From assembly GCA_905221615.1 (NCBI GenBank), contig CAJNDT010006134.1, forward strand, positions 194,501 to 258,500: a stretch of 64,000 nt of DNA. Direction: 5' to 3'. Shown one piece after another: positions 1-10,194 of this stretch. Position 1 is the stretch's first letter; every line of letters begins with the position of its first letter. The translations under genes and the position numbers were made by a program. Source of the DNA: Symbiodinium sp. CCMP2592. Taxonomy: Eukaryota; Sar; Dinophyceae; Suessiales; Symbiodiniaceae. Below the pieces are notes generated by a model, which worked only from the letters and a program-made list of their open reading frames with translations, was not told the DNA's origin and searched no databases.

Positions 1-90
1 CGTGCTTTTTCAGGGGCCTCTCCCAGGTGACGGAGCGGAAGCGACCCTTCACCTGCAGCTGCACCTGGTAAGGACCAAATGAACACATCA

Positions 91-153
91 GGGCTTAGGG
101 TTTAGGGTTTAGGGGTTTAGGGTTTAGGGTTTAGGGCTTAGGGTTTAGGGTTT
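91..153 (+). repeat. Interstitial telomere-like tract (TTTAGGG)
   Basis: Imperfect head-to-tail TTTAGGG units with GGGCTTAGGG and GGGGTTTAG variants. This is the Arabidopsis-type telomere repeat reported for dinoflagellates. The tract is short, degenerate and internal, so it is an interstitial tract and not a chromosome end. Confidence 0.85.
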
Positions 154-1003
154 AAAAGGATTTAACGTTCAATTACCATATAGGGAATCATACTATCAGG
201 GTATAGGGCCCCTACTTCTAGGGTCAGTTGGGCCCCCGGGGATGTGGGAATCGGAACGATCGGGACATTACGGGTTAGAATCGGATAGACTGGGGTGCTA
301 GGGCTTTTGCGCTGTGTGATAGCATACTAGATAAGGAACCATACGGGGATATACCTGCCAATTAGGGGGGGGGCCTTAGATGGGTCACAGTATGCTTCGT
401 CTGTGCTACGGATTTAGATTTAAGGCTGATGGTTTAGGCGTTGAGGTTCAGAAGGTGCAAGGATATTCTGCTCTTTGGGCGTTGAGGGTTTGAGGTTCAA
501 GGATATCCTGTTCAACACGAACGGTCTAAGGGGTCTAGGGCTGATAGTATGGCCTTTCAGGGTTCAAACGTAGGGGCTTACAGTTTGAAGCCTGGAGTTT
601 AGGGTCTTTCGTGCTTTGGGCTGTATTGGGGCTTGCTGCGGACTGCAATGATGCTTGATCCTCTAGATTTGTGAAGCTCTCATGAACTCTTGAAAGCTTT
701 CGCTGTCTTTCCGCATAGCAGGACTCTTCTCAGATCGGATATGTTCATTGTCATCACTTTCGGAAACATGTATCGGATTGAAGACGTTCTGTGAAGCCAG
801 TTGACTCCTGACCAGTGGACAAGGGCTGAAAACGCCCTGGTGCCTGTGGCGGTGCGTCAAGGACCCATGTTGGAAGGGCAAGGGCATGGAACGCCTCTCA
901 GCTTTCGTTTCTCTCGGTGACCCTTTGCCGGCAGGTATGGCAATACTTTGCATGCCTATAGCAACAGCCGTATAACATGTAAAATACTACTCTGTACACG
1001 GTA
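154..1003. other. No gene seen
   Basis: AT/GC-balanced sequence with scattered TTTAGG remnants. Short ORFs on both strands lack recognisable domains. Confidence 0.5.
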
Positions 1004-1097
1004 TACCTTAACCCTATGGAACCTACCCTTTTAAGGACTTATATAAAGAAATCATATTAGGGAACCCTAAAAAGACAGGTTCCTTAGGGTCCAGGTA
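1004..1097. repeat. Palindromic mini-element, family R1 (copy 1)
   Basis: About 94 bp with imperfect terminal inverted repeats of about 20 bp: TACCTTAACCCTATGGAACC at the left, and its near complement ending GGACCTGG in reverse at the right. A second copy lies at 5750-5844 with the same interior. MITE-like; no coding capacity. Confidence 0.7.
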
Positions 1098-1130
1098 GTG
1101 TTCATACTATCTCAACCGAGGAAGGAAGCT

Positions 1131-1236
1131 GGACCCAAGAGTAACCTAGGAATAAAAAGGGTGCCCTTTTTGGGATAAAGGGGGTTATAAGGGAACCTAA
1201 ACCCTTAAAAAGCGAATAAGGGCCTACTCTGGGTCC
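1131..1236. repeat. Palindromic mini-element, family R2
   Basis: Starts GGACCCAAGAGTA and ends TACTCTGGGTCC, giving inverted ends around an interior with AAAAAGGG/CCCTTTTT motifs. A relative with ends GCCCAGTAG/CTACTGGGC lies at 15272-15370. Confidence 0.6.
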
Positions 1237-1494
1237 TAGGAAGTCGTGCAGTCTTTGCAGCTTGGCCGACAATCGCGAGACTCGGCCTGAATCTGGGGCG
1301 GTACCTTCTGCTGCAAGCGGGGAGATCGCTGAAAAGGAACCTTTTAGAGGATCCCCTGAAGCAATGCCGATCTTCGCTGAAATCGTGCATGAATGCCATG
1401 TGCGACGAGCAAGTGAGCTTGAAACTCCCAATTCGGAGCGCTAAATCCGCGCACCCTACGTCCCCAAACTGCCTAAACACGAGCGCCTGGTTCA

Positions 1495-1603
1495 CCCAGA
1501 GCCTCCAAAACCCCTTAATTAAGGAATATACCTTAAACTATATTAGGGATCCTATTCTGATTTAAGGTATATTCCTTAATTAAGGGGTTTTGGAGGCTCT
1601 GGG
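1495..1603. repeat. Perfect inverted-repeat element, family R3
   Basis: Two perfect 43-bp arms (1495-1537 and 1561-1603) surround a 23-bp loop. The arms begin CCCAGAGCCTCC and contain CCTTAATTAAGG. The perfect match implies recent insertion or strong hairpin-based gene conversion. A broken half-copy abuts the left LTR of the Copia element at 20883-20926. Confidence 0.85.
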
Positions 1604-1930
1604 AATGACACTTTCATAAATGAGGCCAAGCAGAATTCACCAAATGGCTGGATCGCGGGTGCAAGTATCTCCTCCTGAAACAAGGGCATTATTCCGAGAA
1701 GTCCCTCTACACTTCACCCCCAAACACTCAACCCCAACACCTGACCTTGTGAAACCCCGAAACTCTGAACCCGCATTTCAGTAGCCCAGCATGAAGGAAA
1801 GCTGTAATTATACAATACAAATATCACAACAAGGACACGCTGCATAAATGCTCGCGCACATTCCAAAGAAGCCCCATGTACACTCACCAAAAACCCGTAC
1901 TTCAAGCCTCAATCCTAAACCCTAAACCCC

Positions 1931-2013
1931 CATACTATTTTGGGGGCTCCTTGTCATTATATCTATAGCATAATGGGCTCCAAAACCCTATTCTCATCAT
2001 CAAGGCCCCTATG
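1931..2013. repeat. Diverged mini-element, family R4
   Basis: Contains the R4 hallmarks CATACTATTTTGGGGG, CAAAACCCTATTC and AAGGCCCCTATGG in the orientation opposite to the copy at 2451. The borders are approximate. Confidence 0.45.
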
Positions 2014-2450
2014 GTAAACAACCTTTGATCGGCACTGGAGCCAGGGACCTGGTACTGATCACCCGGCTGCCCCTCGTCCAAGGGCAACCTGCGGGAAGGA
2101 CAAACCCGAAGCCATATTATAGGATCCTTTTAGTAACCCTCATCGACCCCTTTAAAAGGCACCCTATTCTAGCCCCAAACCGGAAAACTTGCCAATGTTT
2201 GATGCAAAGCTTGGGGTTTGGAGTTTACTTTGTATTTCGAGTGTACGTATTGGAAATGGAGCATGTTGGAAACGTCATTTGGAATATAGTATATTGGGAA
2301 TGGGGTGTACTGGAGGCAATGAGAATCGGGTTGAGGTGTGGGGTTTTGGGAAGGCTTGCTGTAAAGAATTCGGGGGTCGGAAGTGGTTTCAGCGTTCTGC
2401 TGTGAGGCACCTACAGGAGGGCTTTGTGCCGACGTGGTTTCAATATCTAG

Positions 2451-2556
2451 TATAGGGGCCTTAATAATTCGAATAGGGTTTTGGGGTATATGATACTATA
2501 ATCAAAATAGGGAACCCCCAAAAGAGTATAGGCAATTATTTAGGCCGCGAAAGTAT
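2451..2556. repeat. Palindromic mini-element, family R4
   Basis: Starts TATAGGGGCCTTAATAATT, has GAATAGGG and GGAACCCCCAAAA inside, and ends with the diverged complement TTAGGCCGCGAAAGTA. Related copies lie at 6183-6300, 18405-18512, 58162-58242 and 61836-61934, with fragments near 3082, 6721 and 58590. Confidence 0.65.
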
Positions 2557-4050
2557 CTAGATCAATCTGGCTCCCGGATCTTCCAGTGTAAAAGGACAAA
2601 GAGATGGACGGTGTGTTCGGAACCACAACTTTTCAAAAACCGAGTGGGCAATGGGGATTAGACTTTAGGGTTTAGGGGCTTAATGGAGCAGCAGCAACAA
2701 AGAAGCATATCACGAAAACGGAAGCCTGACATGCACCGCAGCCACTTTAAACTGTAATATCCCATGCAGAACCCTTGAACCCGAAAGGAACCCAATTACA
2801 TTCTCTCTGCAACAACCGGGCCCCAAAAAACACAAGCTGTGTAAGATACACCAAATATGTATGAGCAAAAAGTTTAAAATCTTTCCATTGGCTATCTAAG
2901 AGAAAATTCTGCCGCAACTGAACCGTCGAACCCATAAAGGCAGCCGAACTATTCCAATTCCACAGGTTCAGCCTCCACCCCTTCTTGGAGGCCTCAAAAA
3001 GTGGGATTAAGGTCGGACTAAGGATCCCTTCTCTAAGAACTCTGGGGATTCGAAAAAAATGCTTTCATCATCACCGATACTAGTTTGGAGGTTCCTTATT
3101 ATGCTGCTATAGTATACGCCAAAACCCTATTCGAACTAAGAGGGGCCCTGGCCCCTTTCTTACCTTCATCTATACCGAACTTAGAACCCTAGCAAAAATT
3201 ATAATTTTAGCTGTTTCTTAGGGATTATAATAACCAAAAATTAGAAATTATTTCTAAGTACCCCTAAGTCATCGAACCCTTGGAGCCCTTTGCCCTCGTA
3301 GCTTCTGGGGCTGCAGGCCCGATGTCCGCCAGTGCTTTTGGCTCCCCTGCGGTGCAGGGATCCGACGGGGAAGGGCTTCCGTTTCCAAGGGTTAGGGTTT
3401 TAGGGTTTAGAGATCTATAAGGCTTACCATAAGGATTCTAGAAGGGTTTGTTTTAGGGGTACTTACAGGATCCTGGAACTTAGTAACTAGGGTAGGGCTT
3501 TGAGTTCAGGGTTTTGGACTTCTGGGGACGCTGTTCTGTTTTGACACGGGCTTGGGCACAGAAGTTTTCGGGGACAGGCTTCTCTGACTGTTGATGGGGC
3601 GTAGGGTTTCTTGCTTTGGGATCTTAGGGGTTGGGGACAATTTTATCTTAAGATTTGCAGGTTCAGAGGATTCACCGGGTGGGTCTTGGACTGGTTTTGG
3701 GATTGGGTGAGCTAAGGCATAGAAAATTGACACTTGCCGATTTGACTTAGGTCCCCGAGCCAGAGCCCCCCCAAAGCCTTCGGGTCGAGGGTTTGAGCTT
3801 TGAGGGCTTTTGGTTGTGGGATGGCGGTTTCTGGGTTTTACGTATGTATGCCCATGCCACAGGCGGACTGGTCTGATGGGTTCCGTGTTTGCACGAACTA
3901 CCCGTCTCAAGTTGGCCTCCCTTTTAAGCGTTAAGACCGAAACTGTGTAACCTTCTGCGTGATACTCCTCAACCTTCAAGGGAAACCTGAAAGCTCTATC
4001 TGCAAACCCGATGCTTGCCGAACAGCTTTTCATGCAGGCCGTGTCCTGGG
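2557..4050. other. No supported gene; R4 fragment near 3082-3155
   Basis: Holds a diverged R4 fragment (TAGTATACGCCAAAACCCTATTCG near 3110-3133), a short TTTAGGG remnant near 3390-3410, and an AT-rich inverted stretch around 3190-3260 (AATTATAATTTT / AAAAATTAGAAATTA). A 182-codon open frame on the minus strand (3506-4054) is proline/lysine-rich with no domain. Confidence 0.5.
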
Positions 4051-4985
4051 TCATTCCTGTGTGCGCCTTGGCATCCCCAAAATGCCTAAGCCCTCAGCGC
4101 GGTCTTTGCGCAAGATCCACATGGCGATATCTTCCGTGCGCAGGAAGATCTGCGAAACCCTGGGCTGTCTCAGATGGCAGCGCAAAAGGTCCGCAATCTC
4201 TGCATGGCCATTCTGAGCTGCAATGTGCAGGGGCGGGTGAGCAGGATGTGGAGCCTTGTTCATGTCTGCCCGGGCCTCCAGCAAAAGCCGAACGACCTCG
4301 AACTGCCCAGTCTGAGCTGCAACATACAAAGGGGTTTTGCCGCCGCTTTTTTTTCTTTATCCTTGTCCGCGTGGGCCTCAAGCAAAAGCCGTACAGTTTC
4401 CACCTGCCCACTCAAAGCTGCAACATACAAAGGGGTTTCGCCAGTCTCTTCCGCCTTGTCCGTGTTCGCATTGGCCTCCAACAAAAGCCGGACAACCTCC
4501 AACTGTTCATTCTGAGTTGCGATGTACAAGGGGGTTTCGCCACTCTGCATGGCTTTATCCATATCTGCACGAGCCTCCAGCAATAGACGTGTCACCTCCA
4601 GGTGGCCGTGCTCGGATGCCACAAACAGCGGGCTTCCTTGATTGGGGTTTTGCGGCCCCTGGAGAAGATTCTCCACTTCTGATGTGAGGCCGCGTCTGGC
4701 AGCATCCCGCAGCGCCCACGTTTGATTGTCAGATGCCTGGCAGAAGTTTAGAAGAAGCAACTGAATCTCGCCAGCTCTCAAGGCGTGATCATCATCTAGA
4801 ATCGTATCGTCACCCAGATATACAAGCCTTTGCCTGAACCTTGACACCCCAAGCATGCTGTGCAGGTGCTTCTTCAGTGCCCGGACAGGACTCATCCCTG
4901 CAGGAAGCGTCTGCAGAAAGCTTCCCACATCTATCTCCATGAGGCTTTCACCGGACACGGCCCGAATCCGCAGCATGTCTAGCAC
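4051..4985 (-). CDS. Ubiquitin-like / ankyrin-repeat protein, frameshifted
   Basis: The minus-strand frame from 4985 begins with a ubiquitin-like stretch of about 80 residues (LRIRAVSGESL, RQRLVYLGD, DDDHALRAGEIQLLLL). Ankyrin repeats follow with consensus GETPLYIATQNEQLEVVRLLLEA-type units; four are clear. Near residue 213 the frame is lost within a run of eight T (4347-4354 on the + strand). The ankyrin pattern resumes one frame over (PLYVAAQTGQFEVVRLLL) and ends at the stop at 4051. One base in the run restores about 311 residues. Ankyrin repeats mediate protein binding, and this domain pairing is common in dinoflagellates, but the ligand is unknown. The break may be a real mutation or a homopolymer sequencing error. 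Confidence 0.75.
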
Positions 4986-5288
4986 TGCGCGGAACTAGTT
5001 TCAGTGGTCGGTTCTCGAAGGAGCTGTGGAGGCGAGGCTACTAGTTGTGGGTCGTCAGTCTAAATCTGTCAAATGCACAAGGTACCGGCTTGAACCACAA
5101 CTGCGGTGATCATTAAATCACATTGAGGCTGCGCCCTAAAATCTATGTATGGAAACATGCGCTTCGCAAACATGGGTTGAGCTGAAGCTGAAAGCCTACA
5201 TACCCCCCATCTTCAGACAGACGCTGAGCCGTATACCCTCCAAAGCCTCCAAGCTCAAAGGAGAACTCCAGACAGACCTTGAGCCCTA
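4986..5288. other. Upstream flank of the ankyrin gene, no gene seen
   Basis: This 303-bp stretch between the ankyrin start and mini-element R5 shows no repeat or domain-bearing frame. It would hold any promoter or 5' leader of the minus-strand ankyrin gene, but no motif can be assigned. Confidence 0.4.
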
Positions 5289-5400
5289 CCTATAGTCTCC
5301 ATTGTAGTTCCTGTTTTTGGTTAACCAAAATCTCTATTATAGGATCGTAACCATAAAATTGGTTAACCAAAAAAAAGGGAGCTACAATGGAGACTATAGG
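5289..5400. repeat. Palindromic mini-element, family R5 (copy 1)
   Basis: Inverted ends CCTATAGTCTCCATTGTAG and CTACAATGGAGACTATAGG, with a second inner pair GGTTAACCAAAA / TTGGTTAACC. The second copy at 59084-59192 matches ends and interior. Confidence 0.85.
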
Positions 5401-5455
5401 CACACCCCAAAGCTCCAAAAGCTCCAAAGCGAACTCCCCGACACAGCATTGACAC

Positions 5456-5556
5456 GGAAACCCTAAACCCGAAATCCGTAAACCCTACACCCCCGAACTC
5501 TGAACCCCCAAACCCCCCCGGAATCCCTAAACCCTAAACCCTAAAGCCTAAAGCCG
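5456..5556 (-). repeat. Telomere-like tract, CCCTAAA strand
   Basis: Degenerate CCCTAAA units, including three clean units near 5526-5548. It faces the TTTAGGG tract at 5634-5749, so the two form a head-to-head interstitial pair about 80 bp apart. Confidence 0.7.
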
Positions 5557-5633
5557 GAAGCTCCCATACAGCCTCAGCCCCCGCCTCGCCCCAAAGCCTA
5601 GGGTGATAAGTAGGGTTACCATAGTTATAACTG

Positions 5634-5749
5634 GTTTAGGGTTTAGGGTTTAGGGTTTAGCGCTTTAGGGACTTTAGGGTTTTAGGGATTATGGTTTAGG
5701 GTTTTGGGGTTTAGGGTTTAGGGCTTTCGGGTTTTAGGGGTTTAGGGTT
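5634..5749 (+). repeat. Telomere-like tract (TTTAGGG)
   Basis: Clean then degenerate TTTAGGG units ending exactly where mini-element R1 copy 2 begins. Confidence 0.8.
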
Positions 5750-5844
5750 TACCTTAACCCCATGGAACCTACCTTTTTTAAGGACTTATATAAAGAAATC
5801 ATATTAGGGAACCCCAAAAAGGCAGGTTCCTTCGGGTCCAGGTA
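5750..5844. repeat. Palindromic mini-element, family R1 (copy 2)
   Basis: Same ends and interior as 1004-1097 (TACCTTAACCCCATGGAACC to GGTTCCTTCGGGTCCAGGTA). It abuts a telomere-like tract on its left only. Confidence 0.75.
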
Positions 5845-6026
5845 GCTCATATTAGGGGACGTATAACCCCAAATATAGCTACCCGTGAAGCTCCATTAGG
5901 CGGCTTACAACCCCAAGTATAGCTACCAATGAAGCTCGAAGCAGTTCTGTCAAAGGGATTTGACCTGAAGTCGCGGAGCCCCAAACTCCACCAACAGCAT
6001 CAAGGTGGTTTAGAGTTCCGGGTTGA

Positions 6027-6139
6027 TACGGTTGATGATATAAAATCTGCATTACCTTATAGATGATTCTAGACTATGGGATTTTTGATGTATTCCTTAT
6101 TATCGGTAGTGTAACGCAGGATTTGTATCATCAGCCGTA
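6027..6139. repeat. Palindromic mini-element, family R6 (copy 1, diverged)
   Basis: Ends TACGGTTGATGATATAAA and TTTGTATCATCAGCCGTA. Five copies of this family lie in the window (also 6354, 7248, 59361 and 60478). Confidence 0.8.
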
Positions 6140-6182
6140 GGGTTTTGGACTGAGGGTTGCTTGAACTTTAGTCAGTCGGATT

Positions 6183-6300
6183 TACTATAAGGGCCTTAAT
6201 AATTAGAATAGGGCTTGGGTGCCCGTTATACTGTATTTGTAGTAAAGAACCCCCAAAATGCTACAGGTAACTATTAAAGCCACTATAGTAGTTAGTCGGA
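6183..6300. repeat. Palindromic mini-element, family R4
   Basis: Starts TACTATAAGGGCCTTAATAATT and ends AAAGCCACTATAGTA, with AAGAACCCCCAAAA inside. It lies between two R6 copies. Confidence 0.65.
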
Positions 6301-6353
6301 TGTCGGGTTCAGGGCATAGGAATTCGGGTGTACGGTTTAGGGTTTGGGGTTTC

Positions 6354-6458
6354 TACGGTTGATGATGTAAATCCTGCATGACCCATAGTAAGGAACCTAC
6401 CATAATTCCCATAGTTTAGGGTCATTAAGGTAATGCAGGATTTATATCATCAACCGTA
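6354..6458. repeat. Palindromic mini-element, family R6 (copy 2, reversed)
   Basis: Ends TACGGTTGATGATGTAAATC and GATTTATATCATCAACCGTA are almost perfect complements. The asymmetric interior is in the opposite orientation to the other four copies. Confidence 0.85.
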
Positions 6459-7247
6459 AGGATTGGGCACGCGCGTGAAAAAAGCGTTCATAGGCTTCGC
6501 GTGATGGGCGAAGAAGATATGCCGGCATGTTAGTGCCACGAGAGATTCACAAGGACACGCATTGACCCCAAGCTCCAAATACTTTTCACTTTAAGCCCAA
6601 AACCCTGACTCTGTGACCATAAACCCTCAACCCTTCAACCCGAATGAACCTATAACCAAAAATCAAACCCTTGCGCTTGGGGGTATACCCTGGACCCCAA
6701 ACCGTGAGAGCCAGCACATAATGTAGGGGCCTGAAAAAAACCATTATTGGGCTTCCTTCTAAGAGTTATGGTATACTATGCCCCAAAACCCTGTTCGAAT
6801 TATAAAAAAGGTCCTATATTAGGGACTTTACTAGGGACTGTAAGGGGCAACTACTGTGAGTTGCGGAACAAGAGAGTAGCAGTGAAAAGGCCCCCCACAA
6901 ACTCAACATCTGAAACTTTAGGGCCGTTTAGGGGTTTAGGGTTTAGGGGCGCCATAAGCATAGGGTTACAAGTAGCACCATAATGTCTCAGACGGGCATC
7001 CCTGTCCCAGAAAACCCCAAAACCTCTCCACTTTAAAGCTTTGAACATAAAACGAAAACCCAGCAACCCACACAATCGAAACGCATTAGCAGGCAATCTT
7101 TCAGAGAGGTCCCTAAATCCTTAAACCCAAACCCGACAAAATACATCGAGACACCCTGACAGCTAACACCACAGCTCCCAGACCCGAAAATCCCCCCTGG
7201 CCAACGCCCCCAAGAAACCCATACGCCCCAATACCCTCTTGACTCCA
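6459..7247. other. No gene seen; R4-like fragment 6721-6826
   Basis: Contains TGTAGGGGCCTG and GCCCCAAAACCCTGTTCGAATTATA in R4-like order, plus a TTTAGGG remnant near 6925-6950. Open frames are short and contain no domain. Confidence 0.5.
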
Positions 7248-7353
7248 TACTGTTGATGATATAAATCCTGCATTTTCTTAAGGACCCCACACTATGGGAA
7301 TGATGGTCTATTCCTTCTTTACGGGTCATGCAGGATTTAGATCATCAACCGTA
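7248..7353. repeat. Palindromic mini-element, family R6 (copy 3)
   Basis: Starts TACTGTTGATGATATAAATC, ends GATTTAGATCATCAACCGTA, and has the family interior AGGACCCCACACTATGGGAAT. Confidence 0.85.
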
Positions 7354-7440
7354 CCAGTTCCGCGCCCGCCTCGCGCATCCGTGGCACTCCTGGGTCGTGT
7401 GTCAATGGCCCAGCCGTAGATGGCAGCCTGCATCGGGGTT

Positions 7441-7541
7441 AGGACTTTAGGGCTTTAGGGCTTTAGGGGTTTAGGGTTTAGGGGTTTAGGGGTTTGGGGC
7501 TTTAGGGGTTTAGGGGTTTGGGGCTTTAGGGGTTTAGGGTT
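7441..7541 (+). repeat. Telomere-like tract (TTTAGGG and GGGGTTT variants)
   Basis: Runs of CTTTAGGG, TTTAGGGG and GGGGTTTGGGG units. It ends at the start of mini-element R7. Confidence 0.75.
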
Positions 7542-7651
7542 TACCTTCAAACTACCGAACCCTACTTGTTTTGGTAGGTTCTTGTTCTATACCCTCATAC
7601 GGAATGTCTAGGGGACCCTACAAAAACAGGAAGGTTTTGGTAGCTTAAGGT
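7542..7651. repeat. Palindromic mini-element, family R7
   Basis: Imperfect inverted ends TACCTTCAAACTACCGAACC and GGTTTTGGTAGCTTAAGG with inner CTTGTTTTGGTAG / CTACAAAAACAG. A telomere-like tract abuts its left side only. Confidence 0.65.
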
Positions 7652-7962
7652 CGGTTCCTTCTCGTATGCCGAGGCTTTCGTTAAGCTTTGAAGCCATGTA
7701 CAATAAGGGCGCTGCAATGGTTCTAGCAGTTATGGTTGAGGGCTGTAGGGCTTGAGGTCTGTGATCTAGGACATGTCTGTTTTGGGGTAACTAAGTAAAG
7801 TTTTGGGGCATTCAGAGGGCCTTAGAGTCTATGCTCCACACTCAGGAATTTCGGAGCACTTGCAGGGACTTCCCTGTCCAATCACACCATGGGACCCTGG
7901 GATGCAGCGGGAGAGGCTACGGCGCCGAGAACCGACAATCACCGCCTGCGTCAAACGAGGCA

Positions 7963-9438
7963 TCACGGCAAACGTCCAGTCAGCTTGTCCTGAACAGCCC
8001 TGCTGTCGCCGCCGCTGGACGCATCACCCCAACTCACTACTGAACCATTGCCGAGGATCGCAGCAAAAGCACAACCAGCAGCTTGAATGTGGTGCACATC
8101 CTGTAGCTTCCCTTTCACAAGCGTGCTGTCACCACCACACCCTGCATGACCCCAGGTCACCACAGATCCATCGCCGAGGATCGCTGCAAAAGCAAAGGCA
8201 GAAGCCTGGATTTCTTGAACCTCCTTCAGCTGATCTTGTACAGCTCTGCTGTCGCCGCCAGAACCCGAGTCGCCCCAGGTCACTACAGATCCGTTGCCAA
8301 GGATCGCGGCGAAAGCACAGTTGGAAGCTTGGATCTGCTGCACATCCTTCAGCCGCGCTTGAACCGAGCTGCTGTCACCACCGTAGTCAGCATCACCCCA
8401 GGTCACGACAGAACCATCGCCGAGGACAGCTGCAAAAGCATGGGCAGAAGCTTGGATTTGTCTCGCATCCTTCAGCTGATCTTGTACAGCTTTGCTATTG
8501 CCGCCGTGGAGGGGATGGCCCCAGGTCACCACGGATCGATCGCGGAGGATCGCAGCGAAGGCACTACTAGAAGCCTGGATCTGTTGCACATCGTTGAGAA
8601 GATCTCGCGCAGCACTGCTGTCGCCGCCGTACAGTACATGGCCCCAGGTCACCACGGATCCATTGCCGAGGATTGCAGCGAAAGCACAAGCGGATGCTTG
8701 GATCTGTTGCACATCCTCTAACTGGTCCTGAACAGAGCTGCTATCACCACCGTAAAGTGCATCACCCCAAGTCACCACGGAGCCGTTGCCGAGGATCGCA
8801 GCAAAAGCGCAGTTAGACGCTTGGATCTCGTGCACGTCCTTCAGCTCAGCTTGCACAGCCTGGCTGTCTGCACCGTGGAGAGGATGGCCCCAGGTCTCCA
8901 CAGAGCCATTTCCAAGGATTGCGGCAAAAGCATGGGCAGAAGCTTGGATCTTCTGTACATCCTGCATCAGGTGCTGCGGAGCAGAACTCGCATCGCTCCA
9001 AGATACCACGGCTCCGCTGCCCAAAATCGCAGCAAAAGCGCTGTTCGATGCATGGATCTGGTGCACATCCTTCAACTGATGCTCCACGGCCGCGCTGTCC
9101 CCGCCAAATTCAGCATCCCCCCAGACCACCACGGATCCGCTCCCGCTGATTGCAGCGAAGGCGGCGGCTCCATCGGCGTAGCTTTGCTTGGCTTGCTTCG
9201 AAGCTGCAACACGAACCTGCGTCACATGAAAAGTCAGCAGGTCACCACTTCTTACTCCAGCGCTCTCGATGGTTGCCTCCGCATCCAAGACTTTCCCAAA
9301 AGCATTCAGCAGCCTGCCCTTGCCGACTGCCAGAGCCCTCTGAGCAACTTGGGAGAGCGAATCAATGGTTGCGTGCGCACTTGCTTCCAGAGAAGTCGTC
9401 TTGCCGCTGAGGAGATGCACATCGACCGTGACAGACAT
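7963..9438 (-). CDS. Ubiquitin-like / RCC1-type repeat protein
   Basis: A 491-codon minus-strand frame. Residues 1 to about 75 resemble a ubiquitin-like fold (VDVHLLSGKTTSLEASAHAT, GRLLNAFGKVLD, GVRSGDLLTFHV). From about residue 90 there are ten tandem repeats, nearly all 41 residues (123 bp), with consensus AFAAILGNGSVVTWGD, GGDS, VQDQLKDV and IQAS. This is the RCC1/BLIP-II type of beta-propeller repeat, commonly annotated in dinoflagellates as HERC2-like. Repeat 2 is a few residues short, and repeat 10 is cut off before IQAS and ends GRLP, so a downstream exon or truncation is possible. The high identity between units suggests recent expansion. The partner is unknown; protein binding is the family expectation. 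Confidence 0.8.
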   Translation of the reverse strand: MSVTVDVHLLSGKTTSLEASAHATIDSLSQVAQRALAVGKGRLLNAFGKVLDAEATIESAGVRSGDLLTFHVTQVRVAASKQAKQSYADGAAAFAAISGSGSVVVWGDAEFGGDSAAVEHQLKDVHQIHASNSAFAAILGSGAVVSWSDASSAPQHLMQDVQKIQASAHAFAAILGNGSVETWGHPLHGADSQAVQAELKDVHEIQASNCAFAAILGNGSVVTWGDALYGGDSSSVQDQLEDVQQIQASACAFAAILGNGSVVTWGHVLYGGDSSAARDLLNDVQQIQASSSAFAAILRDRSVVTWGHPLHGGNSKAVQDQLKDARQIQASAHAFAAVLGDGSVVTWGDADYGGDSSSVQARLKDVQQIQASNCAFAAILGNGSVVTWGDSGSGGDSRAVQDQLKEVQEIQASAFAFAAILGDGSVVTWGHAGCGGDSTLVKGKLQDVHHIQAAGCAFAAILGNGSVVSWGDASSGGDSRAVQDKLTGRLP

Positions 9439-9953
9439 GACAGGCCCTCATACACGAGACCTGCTCTGGAAACAGCCGGACACTCGGAGCCCAATTTGGA
9501 TTATTGTTCCAGGATGCCATGTGGAGCGTATATCGGCATTAGGTCGGTTAAGTCCGTCTTCTGTGCATCAACCACAGGCGCGACAATCATGCAGGTATCA
9601 AGATTTCAGCATTTATGCATTCGAATTCGGGGTGAAGGAAGTTTTGAGGGTTTTGGCCTCCGACAAACTCCGGAAGCTCAACTTCTTGAAAGCCTCTACA
9701 ACCCTCTGAACCCCAACAGCAGCCAGTCAAGTGGGCTTGGATTTGGGTCTCGGCCTTTGGATTTCGGGGTTCCGCGATGCTACATCCGATCTGCACTTGA
9801 AGACGAGCATAAACTGCTCCGCACCATCGACAAGCGGGGATTGCTCAAATTGCTGCCAGCAGTGCGGGCAGCCGAAGTCCCATGTGGCAGTCCAGGTTGG
9901 GGGTTCAGGATTTAAGGGTTTGCCTTGATACCAAACGCCTGAACTTCATACAT
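9439..9953. other. Upstream flank of the RCC1-type gene, no gene seen
   Basis: No repeat or domain-bearing frame. Short plus-strand frames that run out of the RCC1 gene are shadows of it. Confidence 0.45.
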
Positions 9954-10058
9954 ATGGCAGTTTCCGAAAATAGGGGACCCTAATATAGCTCCTTAAATAG
10001 TAGGATCCTTTTCATAAGGACCCCCAAATAAGGTACGCCTAATTTCCGGAAACTCCCA
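9954..10058. repeat. Palindromic mini-element, family R8
   Basis: Ends TATGGCAGTTTCCGAAAAT and TTTCCGGAAACTCCCATA, with GGACCC and AGGATCC motifs inside. Family R8 (end motif GGGAGTTTCCGAAAAT) recurs at 12414, 16364, 58757 and as fragments between 14810 and 15055. Confidence 0.75.
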
Positions 10059-10090
10059 TATCATCAGCCTGTTGCTCTTCCCATACTTCA

Positions 10091-10194
10091 AGGACCATGG
10101 GACTTAGTAACTAGGGTTATAAGTAAGGTAACTATACTTACAACCCCAATTAAGGTACTCCTACTTACTAAGCCCCATGATCCTCCAAGTACTC
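10091..10194. repeat. Palindromic mini-element, family R9 (copy 1)
   Basis: Ends AGGACCATGGGACTTAGTAA and TTACTAAGCCCCATGATCCT. A partial second copy is at 18883-18977. Confidence 0.75.

Noticed and set aside
3506-4054. 182-codon minus-strand frame directly after the ankyrin stop
   Set aside because: Rich in Pro, Lys and Ser with KPVSKQNSVPRSPKP-type composition that comes from degenerate CCCCAAAC-like DNA. No domain, and it begins inside the ankyrin gene end.
7803-8731. Plus-strand Arg/His-rich frames over the RCC1 gene
   Set aside because: They lie antisense to the 123-bp repeats and inherit their periodicity. The minus-strand product has the known fold.
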